This document shows, in pieces, positions 11,499 to 22,384 of a stretch of DNA of 57,828 nucleotides (within the stretch, counting starts at the first letter, position 1; each line of letters opens with the position of its first letter). Made by a program: the position numbers and the translations under genes. Origin of the DNA: Scleroderma bovista (taxonomy: Eukaryota; Basidiomycota; Agaricomycetes; Boletales; Sclerodermataceae); contig JAYMGJ010000685.1 in assembly GCA_037178675.1 (NCBI GenBank), positions 1 to 57,828 of the forward strand, in the 5' to 3' direction. Under the pieces are notes generated by a model that was not told where the DNA came from, made no database searches, and was given only the letters and a program-made list of their open reading frames with translations.

Positions 11499-12522
11499 AC
11501 GCAGCTGGAGTTGGTACTTCGTGGATCCTTCCAAACTGCATGCACACACGAATGCAGCTGCATTGATTAGAGAGATGTGCAGAGGGGTGCAAGCCAGAGT
11601 GTTGACAGATGGCATAGAGCCGGGGGTAGACTGGCTGGAGAGGCTAGAGTCAAGGTTTCCAGGCAGAACCGGAGAGGGAGTCGATGGGGGCGCTGGCAAA
11701 CTTCCTGCAAGAGTCCAGAATGTTAAACTACTCAATACCCAGTCAATCAACAGATTATAGCGGGTGAGCCAGTTATGTCCAAGGACAATTGAGCATTCAG
11801 AATCCCACAGAGTGAGATAAAAAGTCAAAGTCATGGGGGTGACATCACCAGATGTGGGGAACTGCACTGATAATTCAATAGCTTGAGTAATTACAAAGTT
11901 TGATGTGCCATCAAATAGCCAGAGTTGGATGGGAGAGACGGAGTTAGAGGTAAGGTTGTTTTTGTGCACGAATTGTAAATCTACAAAACAATGCATGGAC
12001 CTGGAGTCCACGAGAGTGTGGATTTTAGGTATATCAAGAGATAAATGGGAAAAATGGGGCATAAGGGAGTTTGGGTCAAAAAGAGTGGACACGTTGAGGT
12101 GGGCCTCCTTGGGTGCACTTCCGGAGTCAACGCAGCTCGCCGGTTGTGCGGAGGGCCAGGAGCTGCTTACTCTTTTTTTGACTCGGAGTTGGCACCCAAG
12201 TTAGTAGAGTCCATTTTACCGGACTCAGCAGCAATGGCCACAGCGCGAGCCTTGGCCTTTTTGGACTTCTTTGGACAGTTGTCCACAAAGTGACCAGTAC
12301 CTCTGAAGAACATGCAGAGGTTGTTTTCGAGCCACCGTTTGTGCTTGTCAGCGGTTAGCTTCCCATCCTTACCAAGCTTGTTGGTCAAGTCTGGTTTGGA
12401 ACTGGATGAGGACTGGTTGCTGGTCGCCTTAGACGAGCCAGAGGTGTTGGCAGAGCTGGGGGAGTTGCTGGTCTTAGCTGGACCAGGCTTAGGGGAGTTG
12501 CCTCCGGAGTTGGAGGGCAAGA
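11499..12522 (-). pseudogene. Ty3-type Gag zinc knuckle and protease
   Basis: Read on the minus strand this holds a Ser/Pro/Lys-rich Gag C-terminus with a zinc knuckle near 12310-12270 (CMFFRGTGHFVDNC, where the second Cys of CX2CX4HX4C is Phe), then in the -1 frame a retropepsin-like domain (TLVDSRSMHCFVD near 12010; the DSG active-site triplet reads DSR) and an ILGHNWL-like block (VLGHNWLTRY). It ends STKYQLQLR, after which LTR-F begins; the next Pol residues (PADSAKVQ) resume at 8777. The N-terminal part of the ORF beyond about 12522 is not Gag but readthrough from an LTR-I fragment. Mutated metal and catalytic residues make it inactive. Confidence 0.8.
12167..12179 (-). promoter_or_regulatory. 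Possible -1 frameshift site at gag-pro junction
   Basis: On the minus strand the gag frame reads TCA AAA AAA GAG TAA. The heptamer A AAA AAA fits the canonical X XXY YYZ slip pattern, the gag stop follows six bases later, and the protease frame is exactly the -1 frame, open from KKRVSS onward. In a decayed copy a simple indel in the A-run is an equally possible cause. Confidence 0.4.
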
Positions 12523-12674
12523 GTGAATGGGGTATAGACCAAGGGTTGTACTTAACAGAAGGATATCTGTGCGTCCATGACCGGAGCAAGTGACGAGCAA
12601 CCAGAGTTGGGTTAGAGAGCTGTGATGTGATCGGAGTGACTGGACAAGACCTGGAGTTCGACATGGTCGTAACA
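12523..12674 (-). mobile_element. LTR-I fragment
   Basis: About 150 bp closely matching 42903-43055 and 55650-55802, ending GGTCGTAACA on the plus strand (family end CATAACA). It interrupts the Ty3 gag and creates a chimeric ORF that starts in LTR sequence. Confidence 0.7.
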
Positions 12675-12919
12675 GGGTACCTTGGAGTATGGGACTACTG
12701 GCCAGCCCTGGCCAGAGCTGTCCAGGGGAGGGTTGGTTTGCTGATGATGCCATCCATGCTGGAACATTTGCAGCACATTGATTGGGTCATGAAGTGCTAT
12801 GTACCAGTTTCTCAATTGCTCATTAACAGATAACAGAAAGTACCTGTCACCATTGAGGAGGACAGGAGTGATGGGAAAATTAGTTACATGATCAGTGACT
12901 GAATTTGAGGATGAACCAG
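12675..12919 (-). pseudogene. Gag-like fragment, family unsure
   Basis: The minus strand reads open through a stretch with DHVTNFPITPVLLNGDRYF and LRNWYIALHDPINVLQMF. The first block resembles the start of copia-type or related Gag proteins, but I cannot place it firmly. It is bounded by an LTR-I fragment on one side and an LTR-F fragment on the other. Confidence 0.3.
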
Positions 12920-13204
12920 TGTAATGATCTGACTTTTTATCTTATCTAATAGCATCTTATCTTATTGTAGTGTGCAGCCATATCTTATCTACCTTAGTCT
13001 AGACCTGTGCCTTGTGCTGTACATGCTGCCTCCCTTGATGTCATCTGCATAGCCTTAGCTCCACTATGGTGTCATTAGTATAGCATTGCACAGTACATAA
13101 CCTCATGGATAGCTTCATGTAGCCCTTGTGTAGTATAGTATATATACCTTGCAATCCAGCACCCAAAGGCTCCCCATTCAAGCTCATCTTGGGTCTTTGC
13201 TCTA
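12920..13204 (+). mobile_element. Truncated LTR-F copy, plus orientation
   Basis: Starts TGTAATGATCTGAC and matches the complement of LTR-F, with TATATATACC at about 13140 and the R-region motif CCCCATTCAAGCTCATCT near 13173. It breaks off after TTTGCTCTAGTCC, short of the family end. Its direction is opposite to the neighbouring Ty3 gag-pol, so it belongs to another insertion. Confidence 0.75.
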
Positions 13205-14269
13205 GTCCTCTGTCAGGTCCATTAATAACTTAGGACATTTCCATGTTCAACTCCAGACCTTCCTCCAGCTACTCCACCCTTCCTCCACCTGCACACTCCC
13301 TCCACTCTTACACTCCCTCTGATTGTGCACTCCCTCTGCTCTTGCACTTCCTCTGCTCCTACTTCCTCTGCTCCTGGACATCACTCTGTCCTTAACATTA
13401 GTTAAGTCCACCTCCGACCTTTACTTATCCTCTTCCAACCTAGTTCCCTTTATGACACTCAAACCTTGTAATCCTAGTTCCCTGTGTCTACTTCCACTCT
13501 GGTTTATTTTCCTGTACCTAGTTTATTTTCCTGTCTGTTTCTGCTCCATCCCTTGTCCCAGCTTTAAGGTGTTTACTTGTCATCATATATACTCACCTTA
13601 GTTTCTGTAAGGGTGCCCTTAGGGGTTACCCATATTCAGTTACTTATGTAATACTCATCTTCCTATTTAATTACTTCTTGTTATGTAATATAAGGACTGA
13701 CTTCTTATTATCCTATATACTCAAAGGAATACACTTTGGTCATGTTCTGTGTTGAGTGAGGATCAGAGAAGCTACCAACCACCTTAAAGTTTCATTACTA
13801 TATAAACTACCATACTCCAGCCTAGTAGTCCTTAGATCAAATCTCAACTAAGATACTTCTCAGTCTGTACTACCTCATGCTCTCCTAATCTCATCCTGTT
13901 CTCCTGAACTCTGGCCAACTCTGGCCTCTGTCCTATCTCATCCCCTTGGTCCTATGTCCACTCCTAGCAAGTCTCCTACTTGCACAAGAGCAAAAGCCAC
14001 CTCTGTCCCAGACTCGACGCTAGACCTCTTAGGAATTATCCCACCTCTGGCATATCCTTCACTCCAGACAAGCTGCACTCAACTCTGGACTACTTTTCCA
14101 TAGTTTGGACTTACTCCATGTGCTCATCTAGTGCCTGGAACTACTTCATATGACCCAGACTTGACTCTCCACACTAACTAGCACCTACTAGTGTCTGGAC
14201 TTACCTCCACATTAGTCCCCTGCAACCCTGGACCTTCTAGTAAGATCATTGAGGAGAACTGATCCTGAC
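13205..14269 (+). mobile_element. LTR-H copy 1 with nested J element
   Basis: Matches LTR-H at 31993-33244 from TTGGACATTTCC-like sequence to the shared end GAACTGATCCTGACA (14269), but its left 340 bp are missing. The J element at 13606-13788 is inserted into it. LTR-H shares its central core (CCCTTGTCC ... GTTTACTTGTCA) with LTR-I, so the two are related subfamilies. Confidence 0.75.
13606..13788 (+). mobile_element. J element (solo LTR or MITE) in LTR-H
   Basis: 183 bp from TGTAAGGGTGCCC to ACCTTAAA, with inverted ends TGTAAGG/CCTTAAA and a perfect 5-bp duplication GTTTC (13601-13605 and 13789-13793). Another copy lies at 50489-50670, just before a copia-type gag, which suggests a copia LTR. 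Confidence 0.75.
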
Positions 14270-15068
14270 AGCATCTGGATAAGGTCATTGACTGGCCAGC
14301 AGCCATGGTAATCATTGAGATCAGGAAACACTGTGGAAGCCTGTGAACTTCAGCATCAAGAAAAATGTTGATAAAGGCTGACTTACCTCCTGTATCACTA
14401 ACAATATAGCCAACTCTTTTTGATACAATTTACACTGTGATGTCAAGGTGATTTTTTTTTCATGGAGTGATGAATGAATCTCTGCAGAGTGCTTATCAGT
14501 CAGAGATTATTCATTGATTAGTTGATCATACCTTGAGCTTCAAAAATGTCACAGCATTCCAGGCTAGTTGGACCTTTAAATTATATCCTCCCCTGCCAGG
14601 TCTCCCAGCCTCCCCTTCTGGCTTTGAAATTTTGATGGTATTGGATTCAATAGAGCTTAAAGAAGACTCGGTTGAGGAGCTATCTGACATGTTGCCACCA
14701 TCATTGCCATCAGCAGCTGTTGACGAGCACTCAGGAACTGGTTGAGGAGTTGTGATCATGACCCGGTGCACATTAGCTGTTCTGCAAAGTGCCAGACTAT
14801 GGGTGGGCTGAGGGATTGATTTTGTTGTGGTTGGTAGTGCTGTGGGAATAAAAACCAACTCTTCTTGTGAAGAGAGTGTGATATGTGGAGTAGATACCAA
14901 GTTGATGTGGGAGGATAGAACAGGAATAGCAGGTGGAGGTAAACTTGGATTGGCAAATGCAGTAACTGAGGTCACTGAGGTTGGCAACATTTCAAGAGAG
15001 GGTGAACAGTGAAATAAAGAAGATGGTGGCAGAGGTGTGAGGGGAGGGCAACCAGCATGAAGAAACAA
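14270..15068 (-). pseudogene. Hypothetical protein N-terminal half, cut by LTR-H
   Basis: A minus-strand ORF of 180 codons (15068-14526) rich in Pro, Ser and Thr ends in KPEGEAGRPGRGGYNLK and ALAWN-like sequence; the motif EAGRPGRGGYNL is one I recognise from many agaricomycete hypothetical proteins with transposon-like copy numbers. A further exon piece, FPDLNDYHGCWPVNDLIQ, is visible at about 14325-14272 and is cut exactly at the end of LTR-H. No biochemical role is known to me. The remainder of the gene is lost or lies elsewhere. Confidence 0.5.
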
Positions 15069-15926
15069 GAATCAGACAAAGGCTTTCATACATGCAGGTA
15101 GGTATGCTATGAATCTTTAAAAAAATACTGGGGAACACCTTATTGTGTAAAATGAAGCCAGGACCTGTGTGCAATCAGAAAAGGAATAATTATCTTATTC
15201 TTTGGTCACCCGGCGCTTGGCAACAAAACAGAATTACATTGACAACAAATGGCCTATTCTTCGAGATTGCAAGATTACAATTATTGTTGTAATGAGCAAG
15301 AGAGGTTTAAATATCAAGCATACCAACAAGGGATACAAACACTCAACTATGGCTTCTATGACTTCTAGCTGGTCTAGCTCATATCTGGCTCCATCCAATC
15401 AACATTACCAACTGACTAGTAGACCACCTGGGGAAGAAGGTGATGCAGTCAATTGCTCAGCAATCAATGAGTGAAGGAACTTGCTCACAAGTGGTAGTAA
15501 GTAAGCAAATGGAATCAGAATGCAGGGGGCTCACAAATCATCAGGTGACTATGGCCTTAAGATATGGGATTTGAATAATCTTGTTGAGATACCATTGTCA
15601 GTTCACCAGCATGCATTCTGTGATCCTGTCAGTGCAGCAATGTGGGTGAACTGAAAGGATTACACCAGCCAAATGCTATGCTTTAGAACTGAACTGGGTT
15701 ATTTAATTTGGGACAATAGTCTTGCAATGGAGAAAACAGGAGTAGCTGGGGAGCTGGCAGTTGTACAGTAGGCAGTGGTGATAAGAACAAGTCCCATAGA
15801 TAGATCTGATCAAATCAATCCAATGTAATCCATTGTACCTATTATTAAAGGTTAAATGGTTCTGCCTATGTATGATAGGAAGACAATGTATCACATGAAA
15901 GTAATATAAGGTGATATTAGTGCTCA
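15069..15926. other. No gene seen
   Basis: CpG-free, AT-leaning sequence without a credible ORF or a recognised repeat. It leads into the satellite that starts near 15927. Confidence 0.4.
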
Positions 15927-16690
15927 ACATGGTGAAGGGAGGATTGGGTGTGGTAGCTTCTGCCCAGAAGGATGAAAACAGGTGTCAGAAAGTAGCAGAG
16001 AGAGAGACTCCATAGTGTTGAACACTATGGAAGGAAGATTGGGTGTAGTAGTGAGCACAATAACTTTTGCTCAAAAGGATAAAGCAGAAAATGAGGAGAG
16101 ATAAAGAGCAACAGAGAGTGACTACTCTGTTGAAGACAATGAAGGGGAAGAACAGGTGTTGGGAAGAGACAAAGGACAAATACTCTGGTGTTGAACATTA
16201 TAGAGGGGAGAGCAGGTGCAGTTTGTGCAGTGTCTTCTGCTCAAAAGATAAAAGCAGACAGCAGAGTGAAGAGTGGGGGCAGCAGCAGAGAGTGACAAAG
16301 AGTGACAACTCTACAGTGTTGAACACTATGGAGAGAATGGTGCAGTAACCTCTGCTCAAGATAAAAGCAGACAATGGAGAGTGGGTGTACTCCAGTGACT
16401 ATGGAGGGAGCAGGCAAAGTTTTTATAGTGACTTGTGCTTGAAAGAAAGCAGACAGCAGAATGGAGAGTGGAGAGTGGGCACAGCAGCAAAGAGAGCCAA
16501 AGAGCAACTACTCCATAGTGTTGAATACCATGGAGCAGAGAACTGGCACAGTAAGAAAGTAGAGAGAAGCAAAAACAACAACAGGCAATTACTCCAGTGT
16601 TGAACACAGTAGAGTGGGGAGGCTGGGGAGCAAGAAGTAGTTGGGTGCATAGTTTGAAGTAGCAGAGAGAGCTGAAGAGCAACTACTCAC
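15927..16690. repeat. Degenerate satellite, 80-130 bp units
   Basis: Six or more diverged units carry a near-palindromic core like AGTGTTGAACACTATGG (about 16014, 16311, 16512, 16592; weaker at 16125, 16185, 15930), followed by purine-rich sequence with AAAGCAGA and GAGAGTG. Further units occur at 17600-17718 and about 18330-18365, so the array was later interrupted by the 16690-17540 block and by LTR-I. Confidence 0.6.
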
Positions 16691-16729
16691 TATTAGTGTT
16701 TGAAGGTCTTGTTCTAGAGCCAATGAAAG

Positions 16730-17540
16730 ACTGAGGACTGGATTGGACTGGTCCATGGTCCTGGTCCTGCCCAAAATCATATGGCATCAGTCCTGGTCCT
16801 AATATTTTGGGCTGGGATCAAGGACCAGTCTTTTTGGCATATCTGAGGTGGAATAATTTGACAGTTAAATGAAAACATTTTGAATAATTCAGCCATTTTA
16901 AATGTCAAAAATGTGCAAAACAGGGGTGCCATCTTTGCATATAAAATACTATGAGTTCAACTTAGTTGAGCATTTTTATGTTGTTTTTGTCAGTTAAAAG
17001 AAAATAATCCTTCTATTTAAATGTCAAAAACACGCAAATCAGAGGTGCCATCTTTGCATATCAAATACTAGGAATTCCACAGGGTTAACCATGTTTATGT
17101 TTTTTGACAGTTAATTGTTGATAATACTGTTATTTAAATGTCAAAAATGTGCAAAACAGCAACCCTCATGATTTGCACAAAACAGGGGGTGCCATCTTTG
17201 CATAAAATACTAACATAAACCAGTCTTGGACCAGTTCCTCTGGGCTGGTCCTTGGTGGTCCAGTCTGGTCTTTTGCAAAATCAAGATTTTTCAGGACTGA
17301 TGTGTTAAAAGTAATGTGACCAGACAGGGAATTGAACCCTAGACCTCCTAGGTCTATACCAGCTGCTCTAACCACTGAGCTATATGGTCAAGGGTACATG
17401 GCTTACTTGGGGGGGTTTAACCCAAGTACTAGCTTGAGAACTAGTGAGGTGAGGTGCTGAGATTACACCACTCAACATGATGTGGTCCTGGTCCAATCAA
17501 AATTAGGTCGAAAGACTGGACTGAACTGACCTTAAAATAC
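16730..17540 (-). repeat. GGTCC-flanked block with 3 tandem 120-bp units
   Basis: Three tandem units share GTGCCATCTTTGCATA (about 16925, 17045, 17190) preceded by TCAAAAATGTGCAAAA-like sequence. Both sides hold clusters of GGTCC/GGACC words (16740-16830 and 17220-17275). On the minus strand a tRNA-like head (17389-17318) precedes the units, which would fit a tRNA-derived SINE or another non-autonomous element inserted into the satellite. Confidence 0.45.
17318..17389 (-). tRNA. tRNA-like sequence or tRNA-derived SINE head
   Basis: The 72-nt minus-strand sequence fits a tRNA layout position by position: acceptor GACCATA/TCTGGTC (6 of 7 pairs), D-stem GCTC/GAGC, T-stem TAGGG/CCCTG, a 5-nt variable loop, A-box TAGCTCAGTGGTTAGAGC and B-box GGTTCAATTCC. 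A TTTT tract lies 7 nt downstream (17310-17307), as for a Pol III terminator. The anticodon stem has one mismatch and loop position 33 is A instead of U (loop TATAGAC), so a working tRNA is unlikely. Confidence 0.5.
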
Positions 17541-17718
17541 TACTCACTATGAAGAAGAGAATGGGTGCAGCAGGAAAGCAGAGAAGCCAGGCAATTACTC
17601 CACCATGTTCAACATGGTGAAGTGGGGAGGCTGAGGAGAGTAAGAAGTAGTTGGGTGCATAGTTTGAGAAAGCAGAGAAAGCAAGCAATACTCTACAGTG
17701 TTGGACATGGTGAAGTGA

Positions 17719-18328
17719 TGTTATGACCATGTCCAGCTCTGGATCTTATCTGGTCACTCTGGTCACATTGCAGCTCTACAGCTCAACTCTGGTCACTCAT
17801 CACTTACTCCAGTCACAGTCACACAGATAACCTCCTGTTAAGTATGACCCTTGGACTATGCTCTATTCACTTGTTACCACACCTCACCATCTACCCTACC
17901 TTGACATGAGTTCTCTGTGAACTCAATATATCCTATACCTTGTAGCATTTTCACTGGACCTGACCTAGTCCTTACTCTGGTCATCCCTTGTCCATTATTA
18001 GGTTGTTTACTTGTCACTGTATGTACTCAACCCTAGTTTCTACTTAGTATAAATACCTTCTAGTGTATCCTGTATACTTTAGTCTAAAATCAACCATAGT
18101 CTCTACTCCAGTTTGTGTCCATCTCCATCTCTGTTTCCATTTCTGTCTCCATCTCCTCTTGACCATAACCTATGCAAGGGATTAACACTTGTTATCCTTA
18201 ATTGTTGAATCCAAATGGTCACCAACTTTGGCCAGACTAATCTCTTGTCCAGCCCTCTGCCATCCTCCTTCATCTGTCTTTGTCCAGACTTGACCAGACC
18301 CCTTACCAGAGTAGACCCAGATTTAACA
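17719..18328 (+). mobile_element. LTR-I copy, whole
   Basis: Runs from TGTTATGACCATG to GACCCAGATTTAACA and matches the complement of 55180-55802 and 37437-38047. Satellite sequence lies on both sides. Flanking pentamers AGTGA and AGTTG agree at three positions only, so a target duplication is not secure. Confidence 0.7.
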
Positions 18329-18365
18329 AGTTGGGTAGAGAGTAAGAAGTAGTCAGGCACATAAT

Positions 18366-19464
18366 TCAGCATAAAGTTTGGTTGTATTTGTACCAAGGTA
18401 CATACCATACACCATACACAGTAGTACTGTAGTGCTTGTCCTGCTTGTCCATTGTTTCTTCACCCACTTCCCATGGTTTACTGTGGGTAGCTTTGCATTG
18501 ATTGTCTTGCTCATTGATCACCTCACTGCACTTCTGTGGTTTACCTCTGCCACTCATGGTTTCCCTGCTTGCTGCCTGTGGTTTACTTGTAGGTAGCTTT
18601 GGTGTTCTGGCCTGTATTCCTATCTACTTCTTGCTGTTGACATTACCCAATGGTGATGATTTCATTGTATTCTGTGCCTTCCTTGTCTGAAGCTTCATTG
18701 CCCACTTTTCTTGAACAAGGTGATGTTCACTCAGTGTGGAAACCTTGTTCAGTTAGTTGCATAAAGATCCTCCTCTTAGGAGAAGTTCACTTTCATTTCA
18801 GGTTCCTCATATTCTTTGACTACCTCAAAGGTGTCATTTCCTGCACCCCAAACTGTGTGTGCATAAGACCTAACTGAAAGTCTGCAAGGGCATTCAACCA
18901 GTCATGAAAGGATTGAACATCATGGTCATCACCATCATCAGAATCAGGATTGGATGTGGTGAGGGGTGGCACAAGAGTATCAGTGGCCTGAAAATGAAAG
19001 GATGAGCTCATTAATCAGTGCTGCTTTAGTGGATGATGGTCTGCAATGAGGGGGGGAATGTGGCATCAACATTACCCTAGTGGTGGGAGAGAAATCCAGA
19101 GGCTGATGTGGTGGACTCCCTAAGCATGGTAGTAAATATGAAGAAATAGTAGTGGGCACTGATATGATTTCTGGTTCCTTGCCAGGTACATCCATCTATT
19201 CTGACCTACTCTTTCCCTATGATGTATTCAGAAAATGCACCCAAGGGAGAGCTTGAAACTAACCTTGTAGTCATCTTTTGCTAGTGGCCCAATCAATTGC
19301 ATTCTACCAGTGACCAGGTTTGAACATTCCTCCTGCTTAATTATACATCTTGTACACCTCATTGTAGCAACCACTGTGCACATCATGTTTCTAATGGTAC
19401 ATGAATCATATGCTACTTCTAGGTAGATCATTCTTTTTTTTTGATCTACTAATCCATTGTACAT
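18366..19464 (-). pseudogene. Unrecognised gene remnant
   Basis: Several minus-strand pieces follow each other in order: a Cys-containing segment (CTRCIIKQEEC, about 19350), a Pro/Ser-rich piece (19195-18980), an Asp-rich piece with DSDDGDDHDVQSFHDWLNAL (19011-18820) and a Lys/Gly-rich piece (18557-18366). The order and composition suggest an exon-split gene in decay, but I do not recognise it. CpG is almost absent. Confidence 0.25.
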
Positions 19465-20439
19465 GCATCACCTGGGTGATCAATAGGCTTGAAGAGCTGA
19501 ATCTAAGCCCTGCACAAAGGCCAGCTGGCACAAATGTATGGCATTCCTGCAACACAGCAGCTCATCAATACTCCACTGGGTAATATTGCTACTTCTGATA
19601 TCAAGTGTCTTGGCCTATGAGTATATACAATTATTGCACAGGCTTGTGAGAGGATTGAAATAGAATGCAGGAGTATAGGGGTGCCTCCTGGATTATCCCT
19701 GATGCCATCATTGGAATGCTCTTCTACCAAGCATAGCATTTGCAAAAATGTATGGGCACAGGTGTGGTGAAACAAGGTTGCTTACTGAGTTCTACATCCC
19801 ACCAATCCACTTCATCCTTCTGCTGTCTTTGACTATGTTACTGGGCTTCCAGACCCTCTGGGACTCAATCCACAGTGCAAGGTGAAGTTCCTGGAACAGA
19901 TTGAGGTAACTGATACTTTAGGTGTGGAAGATCTAGTGATTGAAGGATCAATTGCAGCAATTCAGGCCTACTTTGATTTGCTATGATGTAGTCTTTCACT
20001 GTTACAAGGTTGTGATTACACTCAATAGACTTCTTTAGGTAAAGCAGCAATGAGAAGATTTCAAGTTAAAGCAAAAACACCTATAATCTTCTGTTACACT
20101 TCTCATGATCCTCACCAGTCAACTTTTCTTGATGTTTCTAACAAGTCCAAAGATGCATGTATGATGAAAACTAGGTTCCTTCACATCCACTGCTGGAGAG
20201 ATCAAATGATAGTAGACTTACATAAGCTCATATGGAAGTTCAAACACCAAATAACCTTAATTCTCAACCTCTCCAGTAGCAGCTGGAAGAAAATGTTTGT
20301 AAATTTCATCAGCCACAGCAGTGCAGACAGTGGAGCTCAGAAAATATAGTTATGATATTCAATAAAATACAAATACACTTTCACACATCACATAGATTGT
20401 CTTAGATAGAATGAACCTGATATCTTTGATACAACTCCC
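19465..20439. other. Decayed sequence, no firm gene
   Basis: Short plus-strand stretches look once-coding (for example FDYVTGLPDPLGLNPQCK near 19830-19885), but no family is recognised and the frames are broken. Nothing else was identified. Confidence 0.3.
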
Positions 20440-20660
20440 TACCCCATGTGATATGCCTGCACCTTCTTCTGAAACCCCTAGCCTTGGTGCCATATGAGAA
20501 AGGACTTGGCAGGTTTTTTCCAAAGTGTCATGTCTGTGGAAGCTAATGATCACCAAAGCATTTCTAAAGGGCGACCAGAACATCATTTGCATTGCAGGAA
20601 CAGGTATGGGCAAGACACTCATGTTCTGGTTACCTTGCTTTTTTGGTCATGATGGAAGTA
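20440..20660 (+). pseudogene. RecQ-like helicase N-terminal fragment
   Basis: A plus-strand stretch reads LWKLMITKAFLKGDQNIICIAGTGMGKTLMFWLPCFF, containing a Walker A motif (AGTGMGKT) in the setting usual for the first motifs of RecQ/DEAD-box helicases (Q-motif-like sequence, then motif I). Nothing of motifs Ia to VI follows: the frame runs into a Harbinger transposase fragment. Such helicase copies are common and often repeated in agaricomycete genomes. It is a small non-functional piece. Confidence 0.6.
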
Positions 20661-21170
20661 TCTTCTAGCTGATGCAGGGTTTGGCACATTGGATGCCCTT
20701 CTTGTGCCATACCACAGGGTTCAGTATCATCTAAAGGAGTGATGTTAGGCAAGTCAAAGGTATGTCTGATTCTGGTTGACTGATGGTGAAAGAGTACTTA
20801 CATTCACAACTAGGCCTCAAATTCAAGGGGAATTATTTAACCTATGTCATTCTGCACTCCAAAATATGATTGAACATATATTCAGTGCTGTAATGTGTCA
20901 ATTCTGTATTCTCCATATCCCTCTTGAGTACAGTATGGATATTCAAGCTCAAATTCCTGTTGCACTGTGTGCAATCCACAATTTTGTTTACTGATATGAT
21001 CCTAATTCCTTTTTGAACCAGAGCTCACAGAGGGGGATCTCTCTGCAGAGCTTGGAGGAGATGAGCTGGGCATGCTTGGTGATGGGCCAGCAGATGTGGC
21101 AGAAAGAAGGTGAGCAGATCAATGTTATGATAATATTGTCCAGGAGATGTGGGAAGACTATCAGTAGGAG
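20661..21170 (+). pseudogene. PIF/Harbinger transposase, C-terminal part
   Basis: The plus strand encodes DAGFGTLDALLVPYHRVQYHLKEW, then ELFNLCHSALQNMIEHIFSAV and LEYSMDIQAQIPVALCAIHNFV, the end of a DDE_4 nuclease: the second catalytic Asp (in DAGF) and the Glu (in NMIEHIF) are present, the first Asp region is missing. A tail with ELTEGDLSAELG and EMWEDYQ fits the end of this family. Frame changes and stops (near 20745-20770 and 21000) interrupt it. A second, different Harbinger remnant lies at 42280-42722. Confidence 0.65.
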
Positions 21171-22384
21171 CTTGCACATTGTGGGATAGTGGAAGTATCA
21201 TGATCTGAGTCACAAAGTCAATATCCATTGTACTAGTATCACATATGTACACATTTAAGTTTATAGATGACTTATGAGATAACTGATACAACAGAAAATG
21301 AGATACAATGTCAATCCTGGTCCTCCATATATCAGCAGTGTGATGTTGGCCTACTGCAATTTCAAACAACCTGTGTCAACACTGACAACCATTCTTTCCT
21401 CTTTGCTTCACCAAACTTGTAGAAAAGTATGATTTGATTCTTTTTTTTTTTTGAGTCCAAGATATTCATCAATGCTGAGTTGTTGGATGGGTGTAAATTC
21501 ATGGTATTGTTGGAGGATATTGATAGTTACTCCAAGGGCATCAGATGAAGTGATAGAATAGAAAATATTCTTTATCATAGCTGCAATCCCTGCATTGCAC
21601 CACCCACTTGCTGTGCCTGTGCTGCAGCAGACATGGGCATGATCACTTTTTTAAGCTGGCTGCTGGGTTGGCAACTGAGATACCTTTCTCTTTACATTGC
21701 TAATACTGGTGACTGCAGATGATGTGGACTCAGAGGCAACAGATGGTGAAAGATAGCTGGATGGTGCAGATGTTGGCAGGGAATTCAGGTCACTAGTGCC
21801 ACCAGCTTGAGTCTGGGGAGGCTGCAGGTGACTGGCCCTGGTAATCTCCTCTGAAGCAAAAGTGAGCTACTTGAGATTAAGGGAGTGGCTGCCAGCAGCA
21901 GATATTGGAAGGGGAATAACATGCAAACTATCAACATCTGCCACACTATATTAGATTTAGTGCCAGGGTGAAAGACAAACTGCCCCTTGCCCTTCTTGGG
22001 GGTCAGAGATTCAATCAGTGCAAAATATGCAAATCCCTTCATTTTAAAGGGCTTTGTTTGTAAATGGGACTGCTCAACCAGTCAAAGACACCATTTAGTC
22101 ATATGTTAAATACATACAGTGACTCCAAAAACCCTTTTTATAACTAACCCTAATGGCAGTGTGCTTCACACACTGCCAGATACATGGAAAATGACACTAG
22201 GCTTTGGTGGAGTTGTAAATAGTACATACTCTTGGCTACAATATTGCTCCCTAAGTCATGTGATTTTGTTCACACAGTCCAGAGATATGGGCATTTTACA
22301 GCCATTTGCAAATAGCTTGACAGTAATGCACGTGACAGAGGCTAGTTAGGAAATAAAAATTGTCCCGCAAAACATTGCCTGAGT
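21171..22384. other. No gene recognised
   Basis: No continuous coding region stands out. It includes an 11-base poly-T tract at about 21440 and a Lys-rich minus-strand stretch (22042-21785, SLTPKKGKGQFVF), which might be a remnant exon but is not assigned. Confidence 0.3.

Noticed and set aside
12523..12664. Gag N-terminus starting MSNSRSCPVTPITSQ
   Set aside because: This part of the ORF is LTR-I sequence shared with 42903-43055 and 55650-55802, so the ORF is a chimera.
17318..17389. Functional tRNA gene
   Set aside because: The anticodon loop lacks U33 and its stem has a G-G pair, and it sits in a repeat block; kept only as tRNA-like.
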